Below are positions 52,926 through 60,576 of a DNA stretch of 64,000 nt, piece after piece. The position numbers and the translations under genes are program-made. How positions within the stretch are numbered: the first letter of the stretch is position 1; every line of letters starts with the position of its first letter. This stretch comes from DATMGU01 sp035555315 (GTDB taxonomy: Bacteria; Pseudomonadota; Alphaproteobacteria; ATCC43930; CGMCC-115725). The notes beneath the pieces are model-generated. The model was not told the origin of the DNA. It saw only the letters and a list, made by a program, of their open reading frames with translations, and did not search any database. The stretch spans positions 11,391 through 75,390 of the forward strand of contig DATMGU010000110.1 of NCBI GenBank assembly GCA_035555315.1, given 5' to 3'.

Positions 52926-53746
52926 CCGAGACCATTGACGGCATGGCCCTCGTGGCGCCGGTCTTCGATGCCTTCATCCTCGACCAGTACGGCGTGCTGC
53001 ATGACGGCATCGCGCCTTATGCCGGTGTCTTGGACGCGCTCAGGCAGCTCGCCGCGGCCGGAAAGCCGGTCGCGATCCTGTCCAATTCCGGAAAAAGGGC
53101 GGAGACCAACCGGAACAGGCTCATCCGGCTCGGCATTCCGGCACGGCTCTACAGCCACATCGTGACATCGGGCGAGGTGACATGGCAGGCGCTGCGCGAC
53201 AGACCAGAGCCGTTCTGGCGCTCCCTGGGGCGGCGCTGCCTGCATGTGACGCGCGGCGACGATCACAGCCTATTGGACGGGCTCGATCTCGAACGCGCAT
53301 CGTCCCCGGCAGCGGCGGATTTCGTGCTGGCGAGCGGTATCGACACGCCGGCCCGCAGCGTCGACGACTACCGCCCGCTCCTCGCGGTCGCCGCCGAGCG
53401 CGGACTACCGATGGTCTGCGCCAATCCCGATCGCGTCGCGGTCGATGGCGGCCGCTTGATCGACAGCGTCGGCGCCCTCGCGGCTCTCTATGAAAGCCTG
53501 GGCGGCCGGGTTCGATATGTCGGCAAGCCTTGGCCGGAGGTCTTCGCGGCCTGCCTCGACGCGCTGGGCACGGCGCCCGCGCGCACGGTCATGGTCGGCG
53601 ACAATCCCGAGACGGACATCGCCGGCGCCCAGGCCATCGGCCTCGCGACGATCCGCGTGCTGAGCGGCGTCCCAAACCCCGTATCGGCCCCGGCGGACAG
53701 GCGGATCGATCCACCGGATTTCATCCTGTCGACATTCCGCTGGTGA
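52922..53746 (+). CDS. HAD superfamily class IIA phosphatase-like protein
   Basis: A 274-residue HAD protein. Motif I is ILDQYGVLHDG with nucleophile Asp21, but the usual second aspartate two residues on is Tyr23. Motif II is ILSNSGKR, motif III VGKPWPEV, and motif IV VMVGDNPETDIAGAQAIGL. An aromatic residue in place of the acid/base aspartate is known in a HAD-IIA subgroup of unclear function (TIGR01459-like). It overlaps the kinase gene by four bases. It may remove phosphate from a pathway intermediate or act as a clean-up enzyme for wrong phosphosugars. Confidence 0.82.
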   Translation: MTETIDGMALVAPVFDAFILDQYGVLHDGIAPYAGVLDALRQLAAAGKPVAILSNSGKRAETNRNRLIRLGIPARLYSHIVTSGEVTWQALRDRPEPFWRSLGRRCLHVTRGDDHSLLDGLDLERASSPAAADFVLASGIDTPARSVDDYRPLLAVAAERGLPMVCANPDRVAVDGGRLIDSVGALAALYESLGGRVRYVGKPWPEVFAACLDALGTAPARTVMVGDNPETDIAGAQAIGLATIRVLSGVPNPVSAPADRRIDPPDFILSTFRW

Positions 53747-53763
53747 AGGAGCAGGAAGCGAGC

Positions 53764-54798
53764 ATGGCGACATGGCGGAACGAAATCGTCGCTTTGTCGG
53801 CGGAGATCGGGAGCAACCCGCTGCTCGTCCAGGGGGCCGGCGGCAATATCTCGATCAAGCAGGACGGCCTGCTCTGGATCAAAGCGTCGGGCACCTGGCT
53901 CGCCGATGCCGAGACGCGGGATCTGTTCGTGCCCACCGATCTCGCGGTCCTGCGCAGCGGCATCGCGACACGGTTGGCGGACCCCGTCGGCCCGGCGCAC
54001 CGGGATGGCGGCCCGACCGGGCTTCGCCCGTCGATCGAGACCAGCCTGCATGCGCTGCTGCCGCATCGCGTCGTCGTCCATGTCCATTCCGTCGCGACCA
54101 TAGCACTCGCCGTCCGCGACGATGGGCAGGCGGTCTTCGGCCGCGCGCTTCACGGCCTCCGCTGGCATTGGATCCCCTATCACAAGCCCGGCCCGACCTT
54201 GACCCAGGTCGTCGCGCGCGCGCTCGAAGATGGCGCGGCCGACATTCTCGTTCTGGAAAATCACGGGCTCGTTGTTGGGGCGCCGTCGGCGGCGGCGGCG
54301 CGCGCGCTCGTCGCGGAGATAGAGGGACGGATCGGCGGCCCCCCGCGGCCGGCCGGCGTTCCGGATCCGGCGCGGCTTCGCGCGCTGGCCGATGCAAGCC
54401 CCTTCCGCCTGCCGCGCCATGAGGCGGTCCATGGGATCGCGATCGATCCGCTCAGCCTATGTCGAGCATACCAAGGGTCCCTCTATCCGGACCATGTGGT
54501 GTTCCTCGGTCCCGGGGCGACCGTGGTCGAACCCGACCGCTTCCAGCCGGCCTGCGCCGATTGGCGATCGAGGGAGCACCTCCCGCCGGCCTTGCTGCTG
54601 GTGCCCGGTCTCGGCGCCCTGGTCCGGCGCGACATCGATGCCGGTGCCGAAGAAATGGCGCTCTGTCTCGCTTTGGTGCTCGAGCGCATCCCCGATCATA
54701 TGACGCTCAAGTATTTGAGACCTCAAGACGAGGCCGAGCTGATCGGTTGGGATGCCGAAAGATACCGCCGCACGCTCGTTCGGCCGCCCTCGCCGTAA
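53764..54798 (+). CDS. Class II aldolase/adducin family protein, long form
   Basis: A 344-residue zinc aldolase. QGAGGNISIKQDGLLWIKAS is the phosphate and substrate loop. Zinc ligands are His106 and His108 (VVHVHSVATIALA) and His167 (ENHGLVVGAPS). The sequence resembles the aldolase half of bifunctional aldolase/short-chain dehydrogenase proteins (RhaD-like) but without the dehydrogenase domain. A C-terminal extension of about 120 residues follows the core. It is the last gene of the run from 41212 and 17 bases after the HAD gene. Two class II aldolases in one operon imply two cleavage or epimerisation steps, or two substrates. Confidence 0.86.
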   Translation: MATWRNEIVALSAEIGSNPLLVQGAGGNISIKQDGLLWIKASGTWLADAETRDLFVPTDLAVLRSGIATRLADPVGPAHRDGGPTGLRPSIETSLHALLPHRVVVHVHSVATIALAVRDDGQAVFGRALHGLRWHWIPYHKPGPTLTQVVARALEDGAADILVLENHGLVVGAPSAAAARALVAEIEGRIGGPPRPAGVPDPARLRALADASPFRLPRHEAVHGIAIDPLSLCRAYQGSLYPDHVVFLGPGATVVEPDRFQPACADWRSREHLPPALLLVPGLGALVRRDIDAGAEEMALCLALVLERIPDHMTLKYLRPQDEAELIGWDAERYRRTLVRPPSP

Positions 54799-55104
54799 CC
54801 CGGCGGGCCGGTAACACGGCGCAGACAGAGCGCATACCCTCTAGCGGAGGCGCCACTTCCCCCTCGCCGGCCCATGGGGCAACCGTTCGAGTGCGCAATC
54901 CGCGCAGAGGACGAGGCTTTCGGCCGCCTAGGAACTTGTCGTGTTTTCACATGTTTGTAGTTGCCCGGGCCAGCGCTCACGCCCGCCGTCGGCGGAGGTC
55001 CGCATCCTCCGTTGGCATAGTGCGCGGTAACCGCGAAGGGAGCACAGGCCGGGCGGCATGGCGAGAAAGCCGCCAAGCACTGCGTGCGATAGGGGAGGCT
55101 TGGA
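54799..55104. other. 306-base intergenic region before the histidine kinase
   Basis: This gap separates the polyol operon from the histidine kinase gene. It contains one possible stress-type promoter (54931). I see no convincing open frame, tRNA or other RNA gene. GC-rich palindromic bits such as CCCGGCGGGCC are present but no U-tract terminator. Confidence 0.5.
54931..54955 (+). promoter_or_regulatory. Possible EcfG-type promoter (GGAAC-N16-TGTT)
   Basis: GGAAC at 54931-54935 and TGTT at 54952-54955 are separated by 16 bases. This is close to the alphaproteobacterial general-stress consensus GGAAC-N16/17-CGTT. It lies 150 bases upstream of an HWE kinase gene, a class often wired to that response. 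One mismatch and a chance match are possible. Confidence 0.3.
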
Positions 55105-56895
55105 ATGGCGGCGGGATCACTGGCTGAGAAAATCCCGATCATGAGAGCCCCGGCTCTCCCGGTCGATCAGACGATCTTGGATCTGCTGCCGGCCGCCGTT
55201 TATGCTTGCGACGCGGAAGGTCGGATCACGCGGTATAATCGCAAGGCGGCCGAAATCTGGGGGCGGGAACCTCGGATTGGCGACCCTGGCGAGCTCTATT
55301 GCGGCTCATACCGGTTATTCTGGCCCGATGGGCGTCCATTAGTGCATCGGGATACGCCGATGGCTGACGCGATCCATACCGGCCGATCGCACCGAGAGAT
55401 GGAGGTTGTCATCGAGCAACCATCCGGACGCCGCATCCACACGCGGGTCAATATCGATCCGATCAGAGATGAGACCGGCGAAATCATCGGGGCCATCAAC
55501 TGTTTTCATGACGTCACGGCTCGCAGGGAGACGGAGCGGAAGCGCCGTGGGGACGCCGTTCGCGAGAGCGAGCGGCGGCTACGTGAAGTGCTGGAGGCGC
55601 TTCCTACCGCCATTTACGCGACCGACGCCGAAGGCCGCATCACCTTCTACAATCAGGCGGCGGTCGAAATGTCCGGGCGCCGGCCGGAGCTGGGAACCGA
55701 CAAATGGTGCGTCACGTGGAAGCTTTACCGGTCCGATGGCAGCCCTTTGCCGCATGATCAATGTCCCATGGCGATAGCGCTCAAGGAAAAGCGGCCGATC
55801 CGAGGCGTGGAAGCCATCGCCGAGCGGCCTGACGGAACTCGCGTGCCGTTCGTCCCTTACCCAACCCCGCTGTTCGACGAGGCCGGGACGTTGGTCGGCG
55901 CCGTCAACATGCTGCTGGACATCACCGATCGAAGGAAAGCCGAAGACTATGCGCAGCGGCTCGCGGCGATCGTCGAGTTCTCGGACGACGCTATCGTCAG
56001 CAAGAATACCCTCGGGGTCATTCAGACTTGGAACAAGGGCGCCGAACACCTCTTCGGATACGAGGCGCATGAGGTCATCGGCAGGCCGGTGAACATTCTG
56101 CTGCCACCCGCTCGGCAGGACGAGGAACCCGGAATTCTCGACCGCATCCGGCGCGGTGAGCGCATCGACCACTATGAGACGGTCCGGATGCGCAAGGATG
56201 GCAGCCTGCTCGATATCTCGTTGACCGTCTCGCCGCTGAAGAACGCCGAGGGTAAGATCGTCGGCGCCTCCAAGATCGCGCGCGATATAACCGAGCGACG
56301 GCGGCAGGAAGAGCGCCGTCAGCTGCTGGTCAACGAGTTGAACCATCGCGTGAAAAACACGCTGGCTACGGTTCAGTCGATCGCTGCGCAGACATTCCGT
56401 GGCGACCATGGTGCGAGCCTCCAGCAATTCGAAAGCAGGCTGGTCGCCCTGTCGAGGGCGCATGACGCTCTTACACGGGAAAGCTGGGAAGGAGCGGAGC
56501 TCCAGGAACTCGTCGAGGGGACGATCGCGCCCATCTGCGCGGAACCGGCAGAGCGCTTTGAAATCACCGGACCGCCGCTCCTATTACGCCCCAAAGTGGC
56601 GCTTTCGCTCTCCATGGCACTCCATGAACTTTGCACCAATGCCGCGAAATACGGCGCGCTGGTAAACGGCGCGGGCCGCATCAAAATTACGTGGCAGGTG
56701 ACAAGTTCGAACCCGGAGCCTCGGCTGCACCTGCGCTGGGAAGAGACGGGGGGCCCACGCGTGGAAACACCAAGTCGGAGAGGGTTTGGGACTCGCCTCA
56801 TCGAGCGTGCGCTGGCTCGCGAGCTCGGCGCGCAGGTAAAGCTCTTGTTTCCGCCGAGTGGCGTCATCTGCGAAATTGAGGCGCCCCTATCATGA
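55105..56895 (+). CDS. PAS-domain sensor histidine kinase, HWE family
   Basis: A 596-residue soluble kinase. Three PAS domains occupy about residues 25-143, 157-276 and 284-398 (PAAVYACDAEGRITRYNR; PTAIYATDAEGRITFYNQ; DDAIVSKNTLGVIQTWNK). The phosphoacceptor is His414 in NELNHRVKNTLATVQSIAAQ. The HWE-type ATPase follows: LHELCTNAAKYGAL, the W-x-E in LRWEETGGP, and RGFGTRLIERALARELG. No membrane segments are seen, so it senses a cytoplasmic cue. An ATG at 55141 is an alternative start. The stop overlaps the response-regulator gene by four bases, so the two are co-translated. Confidence 0.92.
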   Translation: MAAGSLAEKIPIMRAPALPVDQTILDLLPAAVYACDAEGRITRYNRKAAEIWGREPRIGDPGELYCGSYRLFWPDGRPLVHRDTPMADAIHTGRSHREMEVVIEQPSGRRIHTRVNIDPIRDETGEIIGAINCFHDVTARRETERKRRGDAVRESERRLREVLEALPTAIYATDAEGRITFYNQAAVEMSGRRPELGTDKWCVTWKLYRSDGSPLPHDQCPMAIALKEKRPIRGVEAIAERPDGTRVPFVPYPTPLFDEAGTLVGAVNMLLDITDRRKAEDYAQRLAAIVEFSDDAIVSKNTLGVIQTWNKGAEHLFGYEAHEVIGRPVNILLPPARQDEEPGILDRIRRGERIDHYETVRMRKDGSLLDISLTVSPLKNAEGKIVGASKIARDITERRRQEERRQLLVNELNHRVKNTLATVQSIAAQTFRGDHGASLQQFESRLVALSRAHDALTRESWEGAELQELVEGTIAPICAEPAERFEITGPPLLLRPKVALSLSMALHELCTNAAKYGALVNGAGRIKITWQVTSSNPEPRLHLRWEETGGPRVETPSRRGFGTRLIERALARELGAQVKLLFPPSGVICEIEAPLS

Positions 56896-57302
56896 GTGGT
56901 CACGGTGCCCAGTCGCCCCTTCAGGCGAAGCCGACGAGCGATCCCGCCAAGAAGCTGTGCATTCTGGTGGTCGAAGATGAAGGCATGGTCGCGATGCTGA
57001 TCGAGGACATGCTGACGCATATGGGACATGAGGTCGGCGCCGTCGTATCCCGCATGGAGGAAGCTCTTCAGATCGCAAAAACCGGTTCGTTTGATCTTGC
57101 GATAATAGACGTCAACTTGGACGGCCAACCGAGCTATCCGGTTGCTGAGTTGCTGACGGCGCGCGGCATTCCGTTCGTCTTCGCCACAGGCTATGGGCGG
57201 CAGGGCGTGGATCCCAAGTTCGCGCAGGTGCCTACGCTGGCGAAGCCGTTCGTCAGCAAGGATTTGGCGAAACTACTGTCGCAGACCGAGCCTCGCCTGT
57301 AG
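56892..57302 (+). CDS. Single-domain response regulator
   Basis: A 136-residue receiver with no output domain. LCILVVEDEGMVAMLIEDML carries the acidic pocket, Asp73 in AIIDVNLDG is the phosphorylation site, and Lys118 in LAKPF is the conserved lysine; FATGYG replaces the usual (S/T) switch region with a threonine. Such receivers act as phosphate sinks or relays, often with HWE kinases, the partner here by overlap. It probably signals through a protein encoded elsewhere. Confidence 0.93.
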   Translation: MSGHGAQSPLQAKPTSDPAKKLCILVVEDEGMVAMLIEDMLTHMGHEVGAVVSRMEEALQIAKTGSFDLAIIDVNLDGQPSYPVAELLTARGIPFVFATGYGRQGVDPKFAQVPTLAKPFVSKDLAKLLSQTEPRL

Positions 57303-57334
57303 CAGACGCGGCGACCCCCAGTAAGCCGGCCGAG

Positions 57335-57350
57335 CCCGTGTACTGACGGG
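57335..57350 (+). terminator. Small hairpin after the response regulator gene
   Basis: CCCGT, loop GTACTG, ACGGG, 32 bases after the stop. Only five pairs and no T-run, so it is a weak candidate. Confidence 0.25.
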
Positions 57351-57403
57351 ACACGCCATCCAGCTTGGATCGGCTTCGCCTGTCGGAGGGTATGCAGTAG
57401 AAG

Positions 57404-57431
57404 AAGCCTCATCGTCAGAGAACAAAGGCTT
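57404..57431 (+). promoter_or_regulatory. Hairpin overlapping the ribosome site of the second SorC-type gene
   Basis: AAGCCT and AGGCTT arms enclose a 16-base loop. The only Shine-Dalgarno-like sequence, AAAGG at 57424-57428, lies partly in the 3' arm, seven bases before the ATG. Folding could limit translation. The arms are short. Confidence 0.3.
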
Positions 57432-57435
57432 TTTC

Positions 57436-58377
57436 ATGACTCGCCGACCCCTGCAACGCGTCCAGGCGGCCCTGGTGGCCCGGCGATATTTCATCGGGCA
57501 ACAAACCAAATCGGACATCGCCGAAGAACTCGGCATTTCCCGCTTCAAGGTCGCTCGCCTCATCGATCTCGCCATTCAAGAAGAGATCATCCGCTTCGTC
57601 GTGACCGAGCCCGGTGACCTGAATACCGAACTGGCCGAGGCCCTGCGGCGACGCCATGGCCTCAAGGCCGTCCTGGTGCTCGATGGCCCCGATCTGCCGT
57701 TTCCGGAATTGACCCAGCAATTGGGGCTGTTGGCGGCCCGCCTGCTCGAAGAGACCTTGTCCGAAGGGCAGCTTCTCGGCATCGCCTGGGGTCGGACCCT
57801 GGCGGCGACGGCCCAGGCCCTGACCGGCTTGCCCAAGGTCGATGTCATCCAGGTCGCGGGCAGCCCCGCCGGCCTCGATTTTTCCCAGAATCCAGTCGAG
57901 CTCGTTCATCGCATCGCCGGCATCAGCGGCGGTACGGCCTTTCCGATCTACGGCCCGATGTGGGCGGAAGATCCGCAACTGATGCGCCGCCTGCGGATGG
58001 AGCCGTCGATCGCCGACACCATGCAGCGCTATGACCGGATCGACGTCCTGGCCGTCGGCATCGGCTCCTGGCGGCCACCCGATTCATGCTTCTGTGCCGG
58101 CTTCCCGGCCCTCTGGCGCGATGAAGCACTGGCCGCCGGCGTGCGCGCCGACCTCTGCGCGACGCTGATCGACGACGAGGGCCGCATCGTCTCAAGCCCG
58201 CTCGATACCCTGGGTCTCGGCCTGACCAGCGACCAGCTGCGCCGGGTTCCCAACGTCATCGGTATCGGCGGCGGCGCCCGCAAGACGGACGCCATCGCCG
58301 CCGTCCTCAAGGGCCGCTGGATTTCGATGCTGGTCACCGATGCCGGTACGGCGCGGACTTTACTCGAGAAAACATGA
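57436..58377 (+). CDS. SorC/DeoR-like sugar-binding transcriptional regulator
   Basis: A 313-residue regulator. The HTH is at about residues 20-50 (TKSDIAEELGISRFKVARLI). The sugar-binding domain shows LLGIAWGRTLAATAQALTGL, VDVIQVAGSPAG, and VIGIGGGARKTDAIAAVLKG. It precedes the SIS-kinase-ABC operon by about 100 bases that contain two copies of CGCTCAnnTGA, a fitting operator. It is related to but clearly distinct from the regulator encoded at 40125. The effector is probably a phosphorylated sugar made by the downstream kinase. Confidence 0.9.
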   Translation: MTRRPLQRVQAALVARRYFIGQQTKSDIAEELGISRFKVARLIDLAIQEEIIRFVVTEPGDLNTELAEALRRRHGLKAVLVLDGPDLPFPELTQQLGLLAARLLEETLSEGQLLGIAWGRTLAATAQALTGLPKVDVIQVAGSPAGLDFSQNPVELVHRIAGISGGTAFPIYGPMWAEDPQLMRRLRMEPSIADTMQRYDRIDVLAVGIGSWRPPDSCFCAGFPALWRDEALAAGVRADLCATLIDDEGRIVSSPLDTLGLGLTSDQLRRVPNVIGIGGGARKTDAIAAVLKGRWISMLVTDAGTARTLLEKT

Positions 58378-58389
58378 TCTTCTCTTTAT

Positions 58390-58420
58390 CGCTCAAATGA
58401 GCATATATACGCTCACTTGA
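58390..58420. promoter_or_regulatory. Tandem CGCTCAnnTGA repeats, probable SorC-type operator
   Basis: CGCTCAAATGA (58390) and CGCTCACTTGA (58410) are exactly 20 bases apart, two DNA turns. Between them the 18-mer from 58398 to 58415 is a near-perfect palindrome (eight of nine pairs). The site is just upstream of the SIS operon and downstream of the regulator gene, consistent with control by a tetrameric SorC-family protein. Confidence 0.6.
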
Positions 58421-58474
58421 CGAATTATCGCGATCCCTATAGGACCTTGAGAAAGGACGACGGGAGGCGCCATC

Positions 58475-59104
58475 GTGACCGTTAACAATGAGCTTCTGGA
58501 ACGGGCACGGGATGTCGTGCGCGCCGACGCGGCAGCGGTGCTGGCGGCGGTCGACGGCATCGATGAGAGTTTTTTGGCGGTGGCTGAAGCCCTGATCGCG
58601 TGCCAAGGCAAAGTGCTCGTAACCGGCAGCGGCACCTCGGGGGCGGTCGCCAGCCGAGCCGCCCACCTTCTCTCTGTCGGCGGCACGCCCGCTTTCCATC
58701 TACCCCCGGCCGACGGCCTTCATGGCGGCCTCGGCGTGCTGCGACCGGAAGACATGGTCGTGGCCTTGTCCAAGGGCGGCAGTTCGGCCGAACTCAACGA
58801 ATTCTGCCAGCGTGCCCGCACCCTGTGCGGCAAGCTGATCGTGATCACCGCGGCGCCGGACTCCGCTCTCGCCCGCATGGCCGATCATGTAATAACCTTG
58901 ACCTTGCCGATCAATGCCGACCTTGGCGCCGTGGTTGCCACCGGCTCGTCCCTGGCGATGGCGGCCGTGATCGACGCCTTGGTGGAAGTCGGACGCACCG
59001 CTCGCGGTTACTCTTGGGAACGCCTGCTGTTCACCCATCCCTCGGGGGCGGTGGGCCGCGATGCGGCGGATTCTCTGACCCGCCTCGGCCCGACGGAACG
59101 GTGA
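58475..59104 (+). CDS. SIS-domain sugar isomerase-like protein (KpsF/GutQ isomerase domain only)
   Basis: A 209-residue phosphosugar-binding protein. KVLVTGSGTSGAVASRAAHL, FHLPPADGLHGGLGVLRPED and MVVALSKGGSSAELNEFC follow the arabinose-5-phosphate isomerase pattern, in which an ALHGDLG-type loop carries a catalytic histidine; here it reads GLHGGLG. The CBS pair found in KpsF and GutQ is absent. The start is a GTG at 58475 with GGGAGG eight bases upstream. It may interconvert a ketose and aldose phosphate made by the kinase encoded next to it. Confidence 0.85.
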   Translation: MTVNNELLERARDVVRADAAAVLAAVDGIDESFLAVAEALIACQGKVLVTGSGTSGAVASRAAHLLSVGGTPAFHLPPADGLHGGLGVLRPEDMVVALSKGGSSAELNEFCQRARTLCGKLIVITAAPDSALARMADHVITLTLPINADLGAVVATGSSLAMAAVIDALVEVGRTARGYSWERLLFTHPSGAVGRDAADSLTRLGPTER

Positions 59105-59112
59105 GAACCGCC

Positions 59113-60576
59113 ATGCGCGATCTGGTGGCGGGCATCGACTCCTCGACCCAGTCCTGCACGGTCGTTCTCCGCCGATTGAGCGACGGCGCCGTGATGGCGG
59201 AGGCGCGTACGCCACATCCGCCGGTCATGCCGCCGGTCAGCGAGCAGGATCCGGAAGCCTGGTGGCAGGCACTGCTTGCCGCATTCGCCCGGCTTTCCGC
59301 CTTTCTGCCCCGGATCGCCGCCTTGTCGGTCGGCGGCCAGGGCCACGGCCTCGTCCTGCTCGACGCGGACGACCGACCCCTGCGCAAGGCGAAATTGTGG
59401 AACGATACCGAGCCGGCGCCCGATGCGCTCACGCTCTGCGACCGGCTCGCCGCCGGCGCATGGGCCACACGCACGGGGTCGGTGCCCGGCCCGGCGCTGA
59501 CCGTCTCGAAGCTCGCCTGGACCGAGCGGTGCCATCCGGGGTTGGTCGCCCAGGCGAGGCATGTCCTGCTGCCGGCCGACTACATCGTCTACCGGCTCTG
59601 CCGCCGGGCGGTGACCGAACGGGGCGGCGGTTCCGGTACCGGTTATCTCAATCCCTTCGAGAACCGGTGGGAGCCGGACCTGGCGGATCTCGCCGTGCCG
59701 GGAATCGATTGGGCGTCGCGCCTGCCGACGATCATTGCTTCCGACGCCCGCGCCGGGACGGTGCAGCCTGCCCCGGGGCTTGAAGACCTCGTCGGCGCCG
59801 TGGTCGGCGCCGGCAGCGGCGACAACATGACGGCCGCGCTGGGGCTGGCGATCCGCCCGGGCGATACGGTGATCTCGGTCGGCACCAGCGGCACCATCTA
59901 CGGCGTGACGACGATCCCCGTGTGCGACGAGACCGGCGCCATCAACGGCTACGCGGATGCCTCGGGCAACTTCCTGCCCATGGTCACGACCCTGAACGCC
60001 GCCAAGGTGACGGACACCTTCCGCGCCCTGATGGGCATCGATGTCGAGGCCTTCGACCGTCTCGCCCTGGCGGCCGATGCCGGTGCCCACGGCCTGGTGC
60101 TCGTGCCCTATCTCGACGGCGAACGCACGCCCAACCGGCCCGACGCTTCCGGCACCTTGGTTGGCCTGCGCACCGGCAGCACCCGCGCGGATCTTGCCCG
60201 GGCGACGGTCGAGAGCGTGCTGTGCGGGTTGCTCGAAGGAGGCGACCTGCTTGCCGCTGCGGCCGTGCCGATGGACGGGCGCTTGATCCTGACCGGCGGC
60301 GCCTCGCGCTCCCTCGCCTATCGTCAAGTTCTGGCCGATCTCACTGGGCGGCCGGTGTGGTGCTGCCCGATGGTCGAAACCGCCGCCGGCGGGGCCGCCG
60401 TGCAAGCCGCCGCCGCCATGACGGGCCGCCCGGTCGGCGACCTCGCCACTGCTTGGGCGCCGACACTCGACCTGGTGGCGGAACCGCGCCAGGGCGAGGC
60501 CGGCCCCTCGGTTCGCGCAGCCTATCGCCAAGCCGCGGCTGAAACGACGGCACAGGGACAAGGACACTTGCGATGA
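59113..60576 (+). CDS. FGGY-family carbohydrate kinase, xylulokinase-like
   Basis: A 487-residue kinase of typical xylulokinase length. GIDSSTQSCTVVLRRLSDG is the first phosphate loop. ALSVGGQGHGLVLLDADDRP and KLWNDTEP match the xylulokinase substrate region. The catalytic base is Asp237 in GAGSGDNMTAALGLAIRPGD, and LILTGGASRSLAYRQVLADL the C-terminal ATP motif. It is eight bases after the SIS gene and overlaps the permease start by four bases. It should phosphorylate the sugar brought in by the adjacent ribose-type transporter. Confidence 0.9.
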   Translation: MRDLVAGIDSSTQSCTVVLRRLSDGAVMAEARTPHPPVMPPVSEQDPEAWWQALLAAFARLSAFLPRIAALSVGGQGHGLVLLDADDRPLRKAKLWNDTEPAPDALTLCDRLAAGAWATRTGSVPGPALTVSKLAWTERCHPGLVAQARHVLLPADYIVYRLCRRAVTERGGGSGTGYLNPFENRWEPDLADLAVPGIDWASRLPTIIASDARAGTVQPAPGLEDLVGAVVGAGSGDNMTAALGLAIRPGDTVISVGTSGTIYGVTTIPVCDETGAINGYADASGNFLPMVTTLNAAKVTDTFRALMGIDVEAFDRLALAADAGAHGLVLVPYLDGERTPNRPDASGTLVGLRTGSTRADLARATVESVLCGLLEGGDLLAAAAVPMDGRLILTGGASRSLAYRQVLADLTGRPVWCCPMVETAAGGAAVQAAAAMTGRPVGDLATAWAPTLDLVAEPRQGEAGPSVRAAYRQAAAETTAQGQGHLR

